A DNA stretch of 57,565 nucleotides from Lachnospiraceae bacterium UBA7205 (GTDB taxonomy: Bacteria; Bacillota; Clostridia; Lachnospirales; Lachnospiraceae). Where the stretch lies: assembly GCA_002490665.1 (NCBI GenBank), contig DKUL01000020.1:1-57565 (forward strand), read 5' to 3'. Shown one piece after another: positions 39,087 to 50,100 of this stretch. Every line of letters begins with the position of its first letter. Within the stretch, counting starts at the first letter, position 1. The notes under the pieces were generated by a model. It had not been told where the DNA came from and searched no databases. It saw only the letters and a program-made list of their open reading frames with translations. The position numbers and the translations under genes were made by a program.

Positions 39087-42000
39087 TTATTTATGCGTGT
39101 TGGCGTAAAATGCTTCAATCTGCGCCTGCTCCGCACTGAGCCCTTTCTCCTCCATCTGGACGATGGTCTTGAGCATTCTCTCATAATCAAATGGTATAAT
39201 CTTCTTAAATTTAGGCAGGTACTCGCCAAAATTGTCCAGAATTTCCTTGCCCTTTTCGGAATTTGTGTTTGTCACGTGCTCCTGTATCATGTCTTTTAAT
39301 TCCATCACATCATATTTGTTGGTAATCTCGCTCATGGAAACCATCTCTTTGTTGACCCGCATGTACAGGTCATTTTCCTCATCCAGAACATACGCGATAC
39401 CGCCGCTCATGCCCGCCGCGAAATTCTTTCCCGTGCCGCCGAGCACGACAACACGTCCTCCTGTCATATACTCGCATCCATGGTCGCCGACACCCTCGAC
39501 AACTGCGGCGGCGCCGGAATTCCGCACACAGAACCGCTCGCCTGCCACGCCGTTGATAAACGCCTTGCCGCTTGTCGCGCCGTACAGTGCCACATTACCG
39601 ACAATGATATTTTCATCCTGCCTGAAACGGCTGCCCTTTGGCGGATAGACAATCAGCTTGCCGCCTGACAGGCCTTTTCCAAAATAATCGTTGGAATCAC
39701 CGGCAAGTTCCAGCGTCAGCCCATTCGGAATAAACGCGCCGAAGCTCTGCCCGCCTGCGCCCTTGCACAGTACACGGAATGTGTCGTCCGCAAGCGTGTC
39801 ATGATACCGTTTCGTAATCTCCGAACCAAATATCGTTCCGAACGAGCGGTCCGTGTTGGTCACGCCAACTTCGATGCGCTTCTTTTCCCCTGCCGCAAGC
39901 GCGCTGCCAAGCTGTTTTAACAGCACCTTCTCGTCAAGTGTCTTCTCCAGCTCAAAATCATATACATGCTTCGGGTCAAAGACTGCCTTTTCGTTCTGGT
40001 ATGGATTGTTCAGGATAAGGCTTAAGTCCAGCTTCACGGTTCCCTCGGGAAGCTTCTCGCGCATTTTTAGCAAATCGGTGCGTCCCACGAGTTCATCAAC
40101 CGTCCTTACGCCCAGCGCCGCCATATATTCCCTGAGTTCCTCGGCGATAAACTTCATAAAATTCATGACGTATTCCGGTTTTCCCTTAAACCGTTTCCGA
40201 AGCTCCGGATTCTGCGTCGCAACGCCCACTGGACAGGTGTCCAGGTTGCACACGCGCATCATGACGCATCCCATGGTCACAAGCGGGGCAGTCGCAAAAC
40301 CGAATTCCTCCGCGCCAAGGATTGCCGCGATGGCGACATCGCGCCCGGTCATCAGCTTGCCGTCCGTCTCAATGCGCACCTTATTCCTAAGCCCGTTCTG
40401 AATCAGTGTCTGGTGCGTCTCGGCAAGCCCGAGCTCCCACGGAAGCCCTGCGTTGTGGATGGAGCTTTTCGGCGCCGCGCCCGTTCCCCCATCGTAGCCG
40501 GATATCAGCACGACCTGCGCACCAGCCTTTGCAACGCCTGCCGCAACCGTTCCGACGCCTGCCTCTGACACGAGCTTGACACTGATTCTTGCATCCTTGT
40601 TGGAATTTTTCAGGTCATAAATCAGCTGCGCGAGGTCTTCTATCGAGTAAATGTCATGATGAGGCGGTGGTGAAATCAGACCGACGCCCGGCGTCGAGTG
40701 CCTGGTCTTTGCCACCCACGGGTAAACCTTTCCCGCAGGCAGATGTCCGCCCTCGCCGGGTTTTGCCCCCTGTGCCATCTTTATCTGGATTTCCTGTGCG
40801 CTGACCAGATATTTGCTGGTAACACCAAATCTGCCGCTTGCCACCTGCTTGATTGCAGAGCACCGGTTCAGCCCATCGGCGCTTGGCACCATGCGGTCCA
40901 AATCCTCGCCGCCCTCACCGGAATTTGATTTTCCGTGAAGCATGTTCATGGCAATCGCAAGCGTCTCATGCGCCTCCTTTGAGATGGAACCGTATGACAT
41001 GGCGCCTGTCTTAAACCGCGTGACAATGCTGTCCACGCTCTCCACCTCGTCAATGGAAACGCCCTTTTTCGGATAATTGAATTCCATCAGCCCCCTGATA
41101 TTGCGGACACTGTTCTCGTCGTCAATCATTTCTGTATACTGCTTAAACATCGCATAGTCGCCCCTCTGGGTAGACTGCTGCAGCATATGAATGGTAGCCG
41201 GATTATACAAGTGCTCCTCCGCGCCGCTCCTTGCCTTGTGCTGTCCGGGACTGTCAAGTGTAAGGTCCGTGGCAAGCCCGAGCGGGTCAAACGCGCGCGA
41301 GTGGAGATTGTCAAACCCATCGGCGATATCCTGCAATGTGATGCCGCCGACCCGGCAGACCGTGTTCGTAAAATATTTGTTTACCACATCCGCATCAATG
41401 CCGATTGCCTCGAAAATCTGGGAGCCCTGATAAGACTGGATAGTTGAAATACCCATCTTTGACGCAATCTTTACGATGCCGTGGAGAATCGCATCATTGT
41501 AGTCGTCCACTGCCGCATGGTAATCCTTGTCAAGCATGCCATTGTCAATCAGCTCCTTGATGGACTCCTGTGCCAGATAAGGGTTTACCGCGCATGCGCC
41601 GTAGCCGATTAATGTCGCAAAATCATGTACCTCCCGCGGCTCGGCTGACTCGATAATCAGCGCGACACTCGTTCTCTTTTTGGTGCGTATGAGATGCTTC
41701 TGCATTGCCGAAACAGCCAGCAGGGACGGAATTGCCACATGGTTTTCATCCACGCCGCGGTCTGAGAGGATCATAATGTTCACACCCTCGCGGTAAGCAC
41801 GGTCCGCCTCGACATACAGACGGTCTATCGCACGCTCGAGACTCGTATTCTTATAATATATAATCGGAATGACCTCCACGCGGAAGCCCTCGCGCTTCAT
41901 ATTCTTAATCTTTAACAGGTCTGTAGTTGTCAGAATCGGATTGTTTACCTTTAATACATTGCAGTTCTTTTCCGTGTCCTGCAACAGGTTTCCGTCTTTT

Positions 42001-43628
42001 CCGATATATACCGTCGTCGACGTGACAACCTCCTCGCGGATTGCGTCAATGGGCGGGTTGGTCACCTGTGCAAACTGCTGTTTGAAGTAGTGGGACAGCT
42101 GGTGATGGGTCTTTGAAAGCACCGGAATCGGTGTGTCCACACCCATTGCGCCGATGCTCTCCGCACCGTTTTTCGCCATTGGGAGAATGCTTGTCTTGAG
42201 CTCCTCATATGTATAGCCAAACGCCTTCTGGATGCGCTGCCGCTCCTCATTGGAAAATTCCGGCACGCGCACGTTCGGTATCTTTAATTCCTTAAGCGTC
42301 ACAAGGTTGGAATCCAGCCATTCCCCATATGGATGGCTCTTTGCATACTTTTCCTTGAGTGTATCGTCATCAATCACCTCGCCCTTTACGGTGTCTACCA
42401 GAAGCATCTTGCCCGGGCGGAGCCTGTCTTTCTTTACGATTTTTGCCGCGTCAATCGGAAGCACGCCGACCTCCGACGACAGTATCAGCTGGTCATCGGA
42501 CGTGATGTAGTAGCGCGACGGCCGCAGTCCGTTGCGGTCAAGCACTGCCCCCATGATATCCCCGTCCGAGAACAGAATGGAGGCGGGACCGTCCCACGGC
42601 TCCATCATTGTCGCATAATACTGGTAAAAATCCTTCTTGGACTGTGACATTGTCTTGTTGTTTGCCCATGGCTCCGGAATGGTTATCATGACGGCAAGCG
42701 GAAGCTCCATGCCGCTCATGACAAGGAATTCCAACGTGTTGTCGAGCATGGCGGAGTCCGAACCCTGCGCATTCACGACCGGAAGCACCTTGTGGAATTC
42801 ATGGCTCAGAAAAGCGGACTCCATGTTTTCCTCGCGGGCGAGCATTTTGTCCACGTTGCCGCGTATTGTGTTAATCTCGCCGTTATGCACGATAAAGCGG
42901 TTCGGGTGCGCCCTCTCCCAGCTCGGGTTGGTGTTCGTGGAAAAGCGGGAATGCACAATGGCGATTGCGGACACATAATCGCTGCTCTGAAGGTCCCTGA
43001 AAAATGTCCGAAGCTGCGCCACAAGGAACATTCCCTTGTAGACAATCGTCCTGCTGCTAAGGGACACCACATATGTATTGTCCGAGCTCTGCTCAAATAC
43101 ACGCCTGACAATATAAAGCTTTCTGTCAAAGGCAAGACCCTTTTCCACGTTGGATGGTTTCTTCACGAAAGCCTGCATGATACACGGCATGCACTCCACT
43201 GCCTTGTGTCCGAGGACGGACGGCACACAGGGGACTTCACGCCATCCGAGGAACACAAGCCCTTCCTTCTCGACAATAATCTCAAACATTTTCTTCGCCT
43301 GGTTTCTCTTTAGCTCATCCTGCGGAAAGAAGAACATGCCGACACCGTACTCCCGCTCACCGCCGAGCGCAATGCCAAGCGGCTCTGTCACTTTCGCGAA
43401 AAAGTCATGACATATCTGAACCAGGATGCCGACACCGTCGCCGGTTTTTCCTTCCGCATCCTTCCCTGCCCTGTGCTCTAAGTTTTCCACGATTTTCAAA
43501 GCGTTTTCCACCGTTTCGCGCGTCTTAACGCCCTTGATATTGACAACGGCGCCAATACCGCAGTTGTCATGCTCAAATTCCGCCCTGTGAAGCGGCGCTT
43601 CGGGAACATTCCTTTTTACATCAAACAT
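39087..43628 (-). CDS. gltB: glutamate synthase large subunit
   Basis: A 1513-aa subunit making two glutamates from glutamine and 2-oxoglutarate. It starts with a short propeptide, then the catalytic N-terminal cysteine in HDNCGIGAVVNIKG, the type II glutaminase domain, a central domain, the FMN-binding synthase domain (SGEGGED, KPGEGGHLPAGKVYPWVAKTR, SGYDGGTGAAPKSS) with cluster cysteines (MRVCNLDTCPVGVATQ), and a C-terminal beta-helix (GVGDHGCEYMTGGRVVVLGG). The frame is open from 43733, but AAGGAGA seven nt before the ATG at 43628 gives the normal N-terminus. The upstream leader holds a promoter, a terminator and a small ORF, suggesting attenuation. Confidence 0.95.
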   Translation of the reverse strand: MFDVKRNVPEAPLHRAEFEHDNCGIGAVVNIKGVKTRETVENALKIVENLEHRAGKDAEGKTGDGVGILVQICHDFFAKVTEPLGIALGGEREYGVGMFFFPQDELKRNQAKKMFEIIVEKEGLVFLGWREVPCVPSVLGHKAVECMPCIMQAFVKKPSNVEKGLAFDRKLYIVRRVFEQSSDNTYVVSLSSRTIVYKGMFLVAQLRTFFRDLQSSDYVSAIAIVHSRFSTNTNPSWERAHPNRFIVHNGEINTIRGNVDKMLAREENMESAFLSHEFHKVLPVVNAQGSDSAMLDNTLEFLVMSGMELPLAVMITIPEPWANNKTMSQSKKDFYQYYATMMEPWDGPASILFSDGDIMGAVLDRNGLRPSRYYITSDDQLILSSEVGVLPIDAAKIVKKDRLRPGKMLLVDTVKGEVIDDDTLKEKYAKSHPYGEWLDSNLVTLKELKIPNVRVPEFSNEERQRIQKAFGYTYEELKTSILPMAKNGAESIGAMGVDTPIPVLSKTHHQLSHYFKQQFAQVTNPPIDAIREEVVTSTTVYIGKDGNLLQDTEKNCNVLKVNNPILTTTDLLKIKNMKREGFRVEVIPIIYYKNTSLERAIDRLYVEADRAYREGVNIMILSDRGVDENHVAIPSLLAVSAMQKHLIRTKKRTSVALIIESAEPREVHDFATLIGYGACAVNPYLAQESIKELIDNGMLDKDYHAAVDDYNDAILHGIVKIASKMGISTIQSYQGSQIFEAIGIDADVVNKYFTNTVCRVGGITLQDIADGFDNLHSRAFDPLGLATDLTLDSPGQHKARSGAEEHLYNPATIHMLQQSTQRGDYAMFKQYTEMIDDENSVRNIRGLMEFNYPKKGVSIDEVESVDSIVTRFKTGAMSYGSISKEAHETLAIAMNMLHGKSNSGEGGEDLDRMVPSADGLNRCSAIKQVASGRFGVTSKYLVSAQEIQIKMAQGAKPGEGGHLPAGKVYPWVAKTRHSTPGVGLISPPPHHDIYSIEDLAQLIYDLKNSNKDARISVKLVSEAGVGTVAAGVAKAGAQVVLISGYDGGTGAAPKSSIHNAGLPWELGLAETHQTLIQNGLRNKVRIETDGKLMTGRDVAIAAILGAEEFGFATAPLVTMGCVMMRVCNLDTCPVGVATQNPELRKRFKGKPEYVMNFMKFIAEELREYMAALGVRTVDELVGRTDLLKMREKLPEGTVKLDLSLILNNPYQNEKAVFDPKHVYDFELEKTLDEKVLLKQLGSALAAGEKKRIEVGVTNTDRSFGTIFGSEITKRYHDTLADDTFRVLCKGAGGQSFGAFIPNGLTLELAGDSNDYFGKGLSGGKLIVYPPKGSRFRQDENIIVGNVALYGATSGKAFINGVAGERFCVRNSGAAAVVEGVGDHGCEYMTGGRVVVLGGTGKNFAAGMSGGIAYVLDEENDLYMRVNKEMVSMSEITNKYDVMELKDMIQEHVTNTNSEKGKEILDNFGEYLPKFKKIIPFDYERMLKTIVQMEEKGLSAEQAQIEAFYANTHK

Positions 43629-43690
43629 CTCATTCTCTCCTTTTTGTTTACTGTAGAAATCCACTACTCGTGCGCCGGACGCGGGCAGCT

Positions 43691-43777
43691 TTAGCTGCAT
43701 ATTTCCTTTCCGCGTCCGTGCGCAAAAAAGCAACCAAAAAACAGCTGTGAACCGTCTTTGGTTGCCCTATAATCCAT
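43691..43777 (-). CDS. candidate leader peptide of gltBD (28 codons)
   Basis: A small frame opens at ATG 43775-43777 and stops at TAA 43691-43693. It begins MDYRATKDGSQ, contains the phenylalanine-rich LFFGCFFA, and ends GKEICS. It is the first frame after the promoter, begins only about a dozen nt from the predicted transcript start, and has no clear Shine-Dalgarno. Its middle codons form the downstream arm and T-run of the intrinsic terminator, as in attenuator leader peptides. There is no run of Glu or Gln codons, so simple amino-acid attenuation is not obvious. It could be an artefact of the hairpin sequence; conservation in relatives would decide. Confidence 0.45.
   Translation of the reverse strand: MDYRATKDGSQLFFGCFFAHGRGKEICS
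43724..43765 (-). terminator. intrinsic terminator in the gltB leader (attenuator)
   Basis: Minus-strand GCAACCAAA (43757-43765) pairs with TTTGGTTGC (43730-43738), followed by TTTTTT. It lies after the gltB promoter and about 100 nt before the gltB start, so transcripts from that promoter must pass it. Confidence 0.85.
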
Positions 43778-43796
43778 TATTGTATTTGCTTTTCAC

Positions 43797-43825
43797 ATTA
43801 TATGCAATTTTTAATGATTTGTAAA
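43797..43825 (-). promoter_or_regulatory. promoter of gltBD
   Basis: TTTACA (43820-43825), a 17-bp spacer and a perfect TATAAT (43797-43802) on the minus strand. The predicted start is near 43790. Confidence 0.8.
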
Positions 43826-43909
43826 GCCTTATTTGAAAATTTCTTTCTATTTTTTTGAATATATTGGACGAAACTGTGCGTTTTACTGTATTTTCCTGCC
43901 CATGACCGT

Positions 43910-46900
43910 TCAGCCTTCAGCTTCTTCATGGCGAATCAGGTCAAAACCATTTTTCCCCTTTGCCTTCACGTTGTAAAGCACCTTGTCCGCCTCCATGAAA
44001 AGCACGGCGGGCGGAAGCGTGTGCGGCGCATGCACGGCTCCAAGGCTGATGGAAAGGTGGTGCACGACACCCTGCACCTGGATGTCCGTGTCCATGGCAC
44101 TGACAAGCTCCCTGAAAATCTTCCTTGCATCCTCCTCCCCCACGCCAAACATGCATACCATAAATTCATCGCCGCCGTAGCGCGCCGCAACCGCACTTTC
44201 CCCGGAAATTCTGTCCAGCCTGCCTGCAAGGAGCTTGAGCGCCTCGTCCCCGCCCGCATGTCCAAGGGAATCGTTGACAGACTTAAAGTTGTCCAGATCC
44301 ATCACCGCAAACGTCATGGAAGCATCCTTTCCGTACCTGTCAGAAAGCTCCTGAAGACGTGCCTCGTAACCGGTTCTGTTGTAAATGCCTGTCAGCGGAT
44401 CCTTGTCCGCCTTTTCCTGGATGCGCTGTTTCTCCTCCACTGCCTGCTGCACATTCACAATCTTTCCAATCAGGTAACTTGGCTGCCCGTCCTCCCCCGC
44501 AATGCGGTAGGCTATCATATTGTACCACTGCTTCCCGCCATCCGTGTCCGCAAGCTCAAAGGCATCCGTCGTCGTCGACTCGTTTTCCCTTGCCCTGTCA
44601 CAGTTCTCTATCAGGATATTGAGCGCGGGATGGTCGTACTGGTAGTCTTTTAAAATAATATGCTGCCCGAAGTTAAATTTCCGCTCGAATTTCTCCTCGA
44701 ACCGGAATTCGCCCTCCTTCAAATCATACTCAAACACATACTCATCCGTAAGGTGTGACAGGATCTCATACCTTCTGGCATCAAGCGCATGTTTTTTCCG
44801 GCTCTTTTCCCTCTCACGTTTTATGAGGATGACCGCGCCTGCGACAAGCAGCACAATCAGTGCACCCACGCCTGCCGCGGTGAGCGGGTTCTCCTTGATA
44901 AACCGCTTGAGCGTTACCGGCTTTAATGCCGGATCCATATTTTGCAGGAGCATCATCTGTATGCTGTCCTCCGACAGGCTGTAGATACATTTGTTGCATA
45001 TCGCGACCAGCCTGCTGTCCACATCATTTGCATAGGCAAACCCCATTTTTGTCTTTCCTGTCAGCGGAACGACATTGATGTGCTCACACTCCTCATTCCG
45101 GATATAGTACTCCGCACTGTAATAGTTCGTGATGGCAAAATCCGCCTTGTGCGCATTGACACTGCGCACTGCCTCGGCAATCGAGGAAACGAAAACCGGC
45201 TCAAATTCTGCCACCGCATTGATGTCATGGCTGTCGCCCGCTATCAGCGCCTGTTTTCCGCCCTCAAGCCGGCCGGCGTCCACATCCTCATTTTTTAGAA
45301 GGACATTGACAAACTCAATATATTCCTTGGAGCAAAGAACCCTGCCTTCATATTCCGTATTCGCTTTTACGCCCGCCGCCATATCCATCATTCCTGTCTC
45401 GAGCGCCTGAATCAGCTCCTCCTCATTTCCGTAGGGAACATATTCCGCTTCCAGCCCGGTGCTGTCTGTCAGCACTTTACACATCATCGCGCTGAGTCCT
45501 TCAAATCCCGGGTTCAGCAGTTCATCCATTGTGCCCGCCTGATACTGGAACGGCGCCTGGTTTGTGAGATATCCTATCCGCAGCTTACCCTTGCCTTCTA
45601 TGTATTCCATTTCTGTAGGAGAAAACATAATTCTGTATGCCTCATTGTCAATGCCCACTATCTGGCTGCTGCTGTTCTGTTGTGTGCTCTCCTCTGCCGC
45701 CGGTGCGGAGCGTGTCATGCTCCTGTCCCTGGTTGTCATGCCCTCGGGTCTGCCGTTCTCCCAGCGCCTGTTCCAGTCCTGCATAACGGTATCGAAGGAC
45801 TCATACGGATTGGCTGCCGCTTTCACAATCTTCCTGATTTCATTTGCATCCGTCGGGTCAACAGACTGAATCAAGTTTAGATAAAGCGCATAATTGCCAC
45901 CCTCATATACGCCGTTTCTTATCGGAACGACATCCTCCATATTGCCGTACATCTCAGGATAGGGGTCTGTCCTGACCACCGAGATGAACTCCTGGTCCAG
46001 CGCATACCCTGACTCGTCGAGCATAAATTCAACAAACGCCTTTGCCGCCGCCAGATTCCCGCTGTCCCTGCGGACGGCATAATTATAGTCTGTGTTAAAT
46101 GTCACGTACTGTTTTCCGTCGATCTCGTTTGGAAACGGCATAAACGCGACAGAATCCTCATTTTTTCCCGAATCCTTTAACTGGCGAAGCGCCCATGAGC
46201 CCATGACAATGCAGGCACAGCGTCCGTTGTTTAAATCGCTGCAGGTCGTCTGCCAGCTGATATTATTTTCTATCCCTTCCGTAAATCCGTCCGCCTCCAA
46301 ATCATAAAGAAGCTTATAAACCGCGTAATGCGTACCACCCCCTGTAAACGGATCCTTTTCATAGATAAACTGGTTTCCCTTGTAATCGGCATCTCCCATC
46401 ATTTCCGCATACGGAAAATCAATCCAGTTTCTGAGTGTCCAGTCAAGGGAGCTGTTTAAGTATATGGGAACGGCATCTGTCCGTTCCTTTATCATTGCCA
46501 TGTCTTCCAGAAACTCGTCAATGCCTGTCGGCAGCCTGCTGATTCCTGCCTGATAGAATACATCCTTGTTGTACGCAATGCCCATGATATAGCCGCTTGA
46601 CGGAATGGTATAAATCATATTTCCCGACTTGAATCCGCTGTCCAGATAATTATATTTCTGGGACATTTTAAAATAATTGCCAAGCGGTGCGAAGTAATTG
46701 GGAACCTGTATGGACTCCATGAATCCCGGCACAAACAGCACGTCCCCATAATCCCCGCTTTCCAGCCTGTCCCCCATGACATCCTCATAATTCTCCACGC
46801 ATTCATAATGGACATTGACATCAGGGTATTTCTGCATGAAACTCTCAATGTATTTGTCCATGATTTTTTCTTCAATATTAAAGGTCACTGTCAGCTCCCC

Positions 46901-47011
46901 GGAAATGCCGTCCGCCTCCCCTGCCTGTACGACAACCTCTCGACGCTGACTTGCCAGAACACCGGATATCAGTACTATGATTAAAAACATGCAGCGTATT
47001 TTTCTCTTCAC
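43910..47011 (-). CDS. membrane sensor: two solute-binding domains plus GGDEF cyclase
   Basis: A 1033-aa protein. After a signal peptide (residues 1-20) comes a sugar-type (family 1) solute-binding domain (about 34-430). A low-complexity linker leads to an amino-acid-type (family 3) binding domain (about 460-700, opening KLRIGYLTNQAPFQYQ). One membrane helix follows (708-730), then a PAS-like region (740-850) and a GGDEF domain (860-1030). The motif RYGGDEF (946-950) is intact, with DLDNFKSVNDSLGHAGGDEALK before it, so cyclic-di-GMP synthesis is expected. The inhibitory RxxD site is absent. The start is GTG at 47011 with GGGGGA upstream. It probably couples ligand capture to cyclic-di-GMP. 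Ligands are unknown; transport is unlikely because it is membrane-tethered. Confidence 0.88.
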   Translation of the reverse strand: MKRKIRCMFLIIVLISGVLASQRREVVVQAGEADGISGELTVTFNIEEKIMDKYIESFMQKYPDVNVHYECVENYEDVMGDRLESGDYGDVLFVPGFMESIQVPNYFAPLGNYFKMSQKYNYLDSGFKSGNMIYTIPSSGYIMGIAYNKDVFYQAGISRLPTGIDEFLEDMAMIKERTDAVPIYLNSSLDWTLRNWIDFPYAEMMGDADYKGNQFIYEKDPFTGGGTHYAVYKLLYDLEADGFTEGIENNISWQTTCSDLNNGRCACIVMGSWALRQLKDSGKNEDSVAFMPFPNEIDGKQYVTFNTDYNYAVRRDSGNLAAAKAFVEFMLDESGYALDQEFISVVRTDPYPEMYGNMEDVVPIRNGVYEGGNYALYLNLIQSVDPTDANEIRKIVKAAANPYESFDTVMQDWNRRWENGRPEGMTTRDRSMTRSAPAAEESTQQNSSSQIVGIDNEAYRIMFSPTEMEYIEGKGKLRIGYLTNQAPFQYQAGTMDELLNPGFEGLSAMMCKVLTDSTGLEAEYVPYGNEEELIQALETGMMDMAAGVKANTEYEGRVLCSKEYIEFVNVLLKNEDVDAGRLEGGKQALIAGDSHDINAVAEFEPVFVSSIAEAVRSVNAHKADFAITNYYSAEYYIRNEECEHINVVPLTGKTKMGFAYANDVDSRLVAICNKCIYSLSEDSIQMMLLQNMDPALKPVTLKRFIKENPLTAAGVGALIVLLVAGAVILIKREREKSRKKHALDARRYEILSHLTDEYVFEYDLKEGEFRFEEKFERKFNFGQHIILKDYQYDHPALNILIENCDRARENESTTTDAFELADTDGGKQWYNMIAYRIAGEDGQPSYLIGKIVNVQQAVEEKQRIQEKADKDPLTGIYNRTGYEARLQELSDRYGKDASMTFAVMDLDNFKSVNDSLGHAGGDEALKLLAGRLDRISGESAVAARYGGDEFMVCMFGVGEEDARKIFRELVSAMDTDIQVQGVVHHLSISLGAVHAPHTLPPAVLFMEADKVLYNVKAKGKNGFDLIRHEEAEG

Positions 47012-47095
47012 CTGTCATCCCCCATTGTAAAAATTTTCGCTCTATTTCATCATAGCTCATTTTGGAAAATCAGGCAATGTTTTTGGAAAATTTAT

Positions 47096-47123
47096 GACAG
47101 CCCTGCCTTGCGGCAGGGCTGTC
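47096..47123 (-). terminator. hairpin after the GH53 gene
   Basis: A 12-bp GC-rich stem GACAGCCCTGCC (47096-47107) with 47112-47123 and a TTGC loop. The T-run on the minus strand is interrupted (ATAAATTTTCC). It is 20 nt after the GH53 stop. Confidence 0.75.
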
Positions 47124-47143
47124 GTATGGTTATGCCAATAGGA

Positions 47144-50100
47144 TTATTTGATTACAAATATTTTCCGAATCGGCTCGCTGGTATAGTAATTTCCTTTTCC
47201 TGTAATCTGGACAGTCGCCTTGCTGCCGCGTCTTACATTGTTGCTGTAGATCAGGACAAAATCCTTACCCTCCTTTAATTTCTTTCCGTTTACCTTGACG
47301 GTAACCTTCGGCTTTAATGCCTTGCCAAGGAAGGACTGGAATACCACATCCTCGACATCCGCACTGGTAATCTCCGCCTGTCCGATGACAAACTTTTTCT
47401 TCCATGTCATTGTCTCGAGATCATTCTTGTCAGTTATCCATCCTTTTCCTTTTACCTTGAGCGTCACCTCCGGCTGCTTTTCAGGATTCTTATTGACGAC
47501 TGCCGTGTTCTTATTGTTTTTATAGCTTACCGTGTAAGCTGTGTTTAATTTCAGGTCAACAGCCTTGCCTGTCTGCTTGTCATAGAAGACTACTGCGGGC
47601 TTTAATGCACTGCCGTTGTAGGTGACAGGTACAATGTCAATATTCAAGTCCTTGAGGTTCCTTGCAGTCAGTGTAAACAGGCTGTCAAATTTCACGCTGC
47701 CGCTGTAGTTGCCTTTTCCCTTGACGGTAACCGTGACTGGCGCCTTGTTGTCCTCCCACGCGCCCACCTTGTAGGAAACCGTGTAATCGCCTGATGACAG
47801 CTCCTTGGGAGCCAGCTTACTTCCGTTCAGGTCATAGTTCTCGGAGCTGAAACGGAAATCAGGACTGATGGTGTAGCCTGTGTAGGGCACTTCCAGGAAG
47901 CCTGTCTCGCCTGCCTTGCCGTTATCGGAATTGATAATCGCACCTGTTTCGCCATCCTTTGCCGGAATCCATGTTGCATCAAGTTTTTCAACTGCGCCTT
48001 TTTCAGACAGCTTTGGTGTCTGAATCAGACCCTTTTGGAGATTGTCACTCGGCTTTTTGAACTCGTTTGCAAGTGTCCTCTTGTTGATGCTGAAGGTGGC
48101 TGTCTTTGTACCAATATAGCTACCTGTACCGGTAACGGTGACGGTTGCCTTTCCGGCATTGACGTTGTTGGTATATTCTACATAGTAGCCGTCCTCTCCG
48201 TCCGTTCCAGCCTGCGGCTTGTCATACCTTGTCAGCAGCACCTTGTCTTTCCCTGCCTTGACAACAAGATTTGACGCATCTGTTCCTGTCGACAGGGTAA
48301 TCTGCTCGCCGGTATAGTAGAACTTGCCATTTATTTTGATATTTGCATTGTCTATCAGATGGTCTTTGTCCACTACCCTGCATATCAGCTTGTCATTTGA
48401 ATTGCTTTCAGTCTTCGCACCCTCATAGTTGGTTTTCTCCCTGGCTTCTATCGTAATCTGATAGGTGCCTGCATCCTTGACTTTTGGCGTTCCGGTCGCG
48501 ATTTCGTTTTCGAGAACATAAACCGTTTCCGGTGTATCAAGCTGTTTTCTGTCCTTATCGTGTGTCTTAACGATTTTCTGAATCTGGTACTGGCTTGTCG
48601 GTATTACTTTTGCCCCATCTTTCACTGTGATTTTCGGAGCCTGTGCACCTGACTTCTCTGCCAGGTCAGCCACTGTTACAACAGTGTCATTCAGCTGTTT
48701 TGGACGAATTTCAAAAGTAAGCTTATCGCCGCTTGGCTTGCCGTCAGCCGTGACACGTTCTGTCGTTCTTGCGCCTGTGAAATTTCCTTTTCCTGTAAGC
48801 TTGATGGTCGGTGCCTTGCCTGGCTTGATGGAAACATAGTCCGTACCATTATTGTATACACTTGCGTTTACGTTGTTGGTATAGGACACTGCATAATCCG
48901 TACCCTTTGCCAGTGTAATTGTCTTTTTGGCTGCCTTTCCGCCAACCCACTCATTGTACGTGTATCTGACGGTTACGGAATGCTCCACTTTCTTTCCTGT
49001 GTAGTAGCTTGGGTTCCTGGATACGATGACTTCCACGTTCTCCTGGTTCACAGGGCATTTTGCGATTGTAAATGTCGTTGTGACGGAGCCTTCCTTGAAC
49101 CCTTTCGGGTCATTCAGCGCCTTGTCGGACGGAAGCACTACAAGTGTCGCTTTACCAATTTTCTTATTGTTCTGGTAGTGTACCTCATACAGGTCTTCAT
49201 CAATCAGTGTACCATCTGCCTTATACAATCTGATTCCCGGCTCTACTGTCTTCTGCCTGCCAAGGTAATATACCGCGTCGGCAGGTTTTGTCACCTTCTC
49301 GTTCGTGGGATATTTATCCGGTGTCACATACGCTATCTGTATCGTCTTCTTGTCAAAATCTTCCCTTGTATCGTCTGCGATTTCAAAGAGAATCTCCCTT
49401 GTTCCTGTAAACTTGTCGCCTTTTGCTGTCAGTACCAGTTTTGCCTTGCTGTCCTCTTTTGTTATGTCTTTATTGTTTGCATAGGTTACGGTATAATCCG
49501 CCGCGGTCAGTTCATATCCCATGTAGGACAAGCTTACCTCGGGCTTAACCTCCCTGCCCGTGTGGAACTGGCGCGCAACCGGGCTTTCGCCGTCCGAACC
49601 ATTCACCTGTACCAGATATCTGCCATCCGCATCCTTTGCGTCCAGGGAAATCTTTTCCTTCCCTTCAAAGATGCTCTTAAATGTTGCGCCCACGGTCACA
49701 TTGCCGTTTGGCATCATAAAGACTTCCGTCTTCTCGTCCGCGGTTCCGTTGTATGTCAATACTGCCTGATTTGCGGTGCTTCCATCGGCTGCCGGAACAT
49801 ATGCCACCGTGCCGTTGCTGCTTGCCAGCGTGTCCGCCTTGACGCTTGCGCCAGTGAGTGTCAGTGTTTCCGGATAATATCCGTTTTCGGGTGTCACCGT
49901 GATGTGGATTCGCTCACCACTGTTGGCTTTCACTACATTTGCCGTCACGGTACCATGCGCAGTATTTCCGTCTATGGTAACCGTGTGCTCACCATAGAGG
50001 TAAAAATCATCGATGGTTCCCCATGCGCCGTCCTGCGTCGACTTGATTATCAGTCCGGCTTCCAGCGTGTCTCCTTCTTCCACCGTAATGCCAGTGATTT

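Noticed and set aside
47144..47200. LPXTG sorting signal at the end of the galactanase
   Set aside because: The C-terminus ends in a repeat (KIFVIK) with no LPXTG, hydrophobic helix or basic tail.
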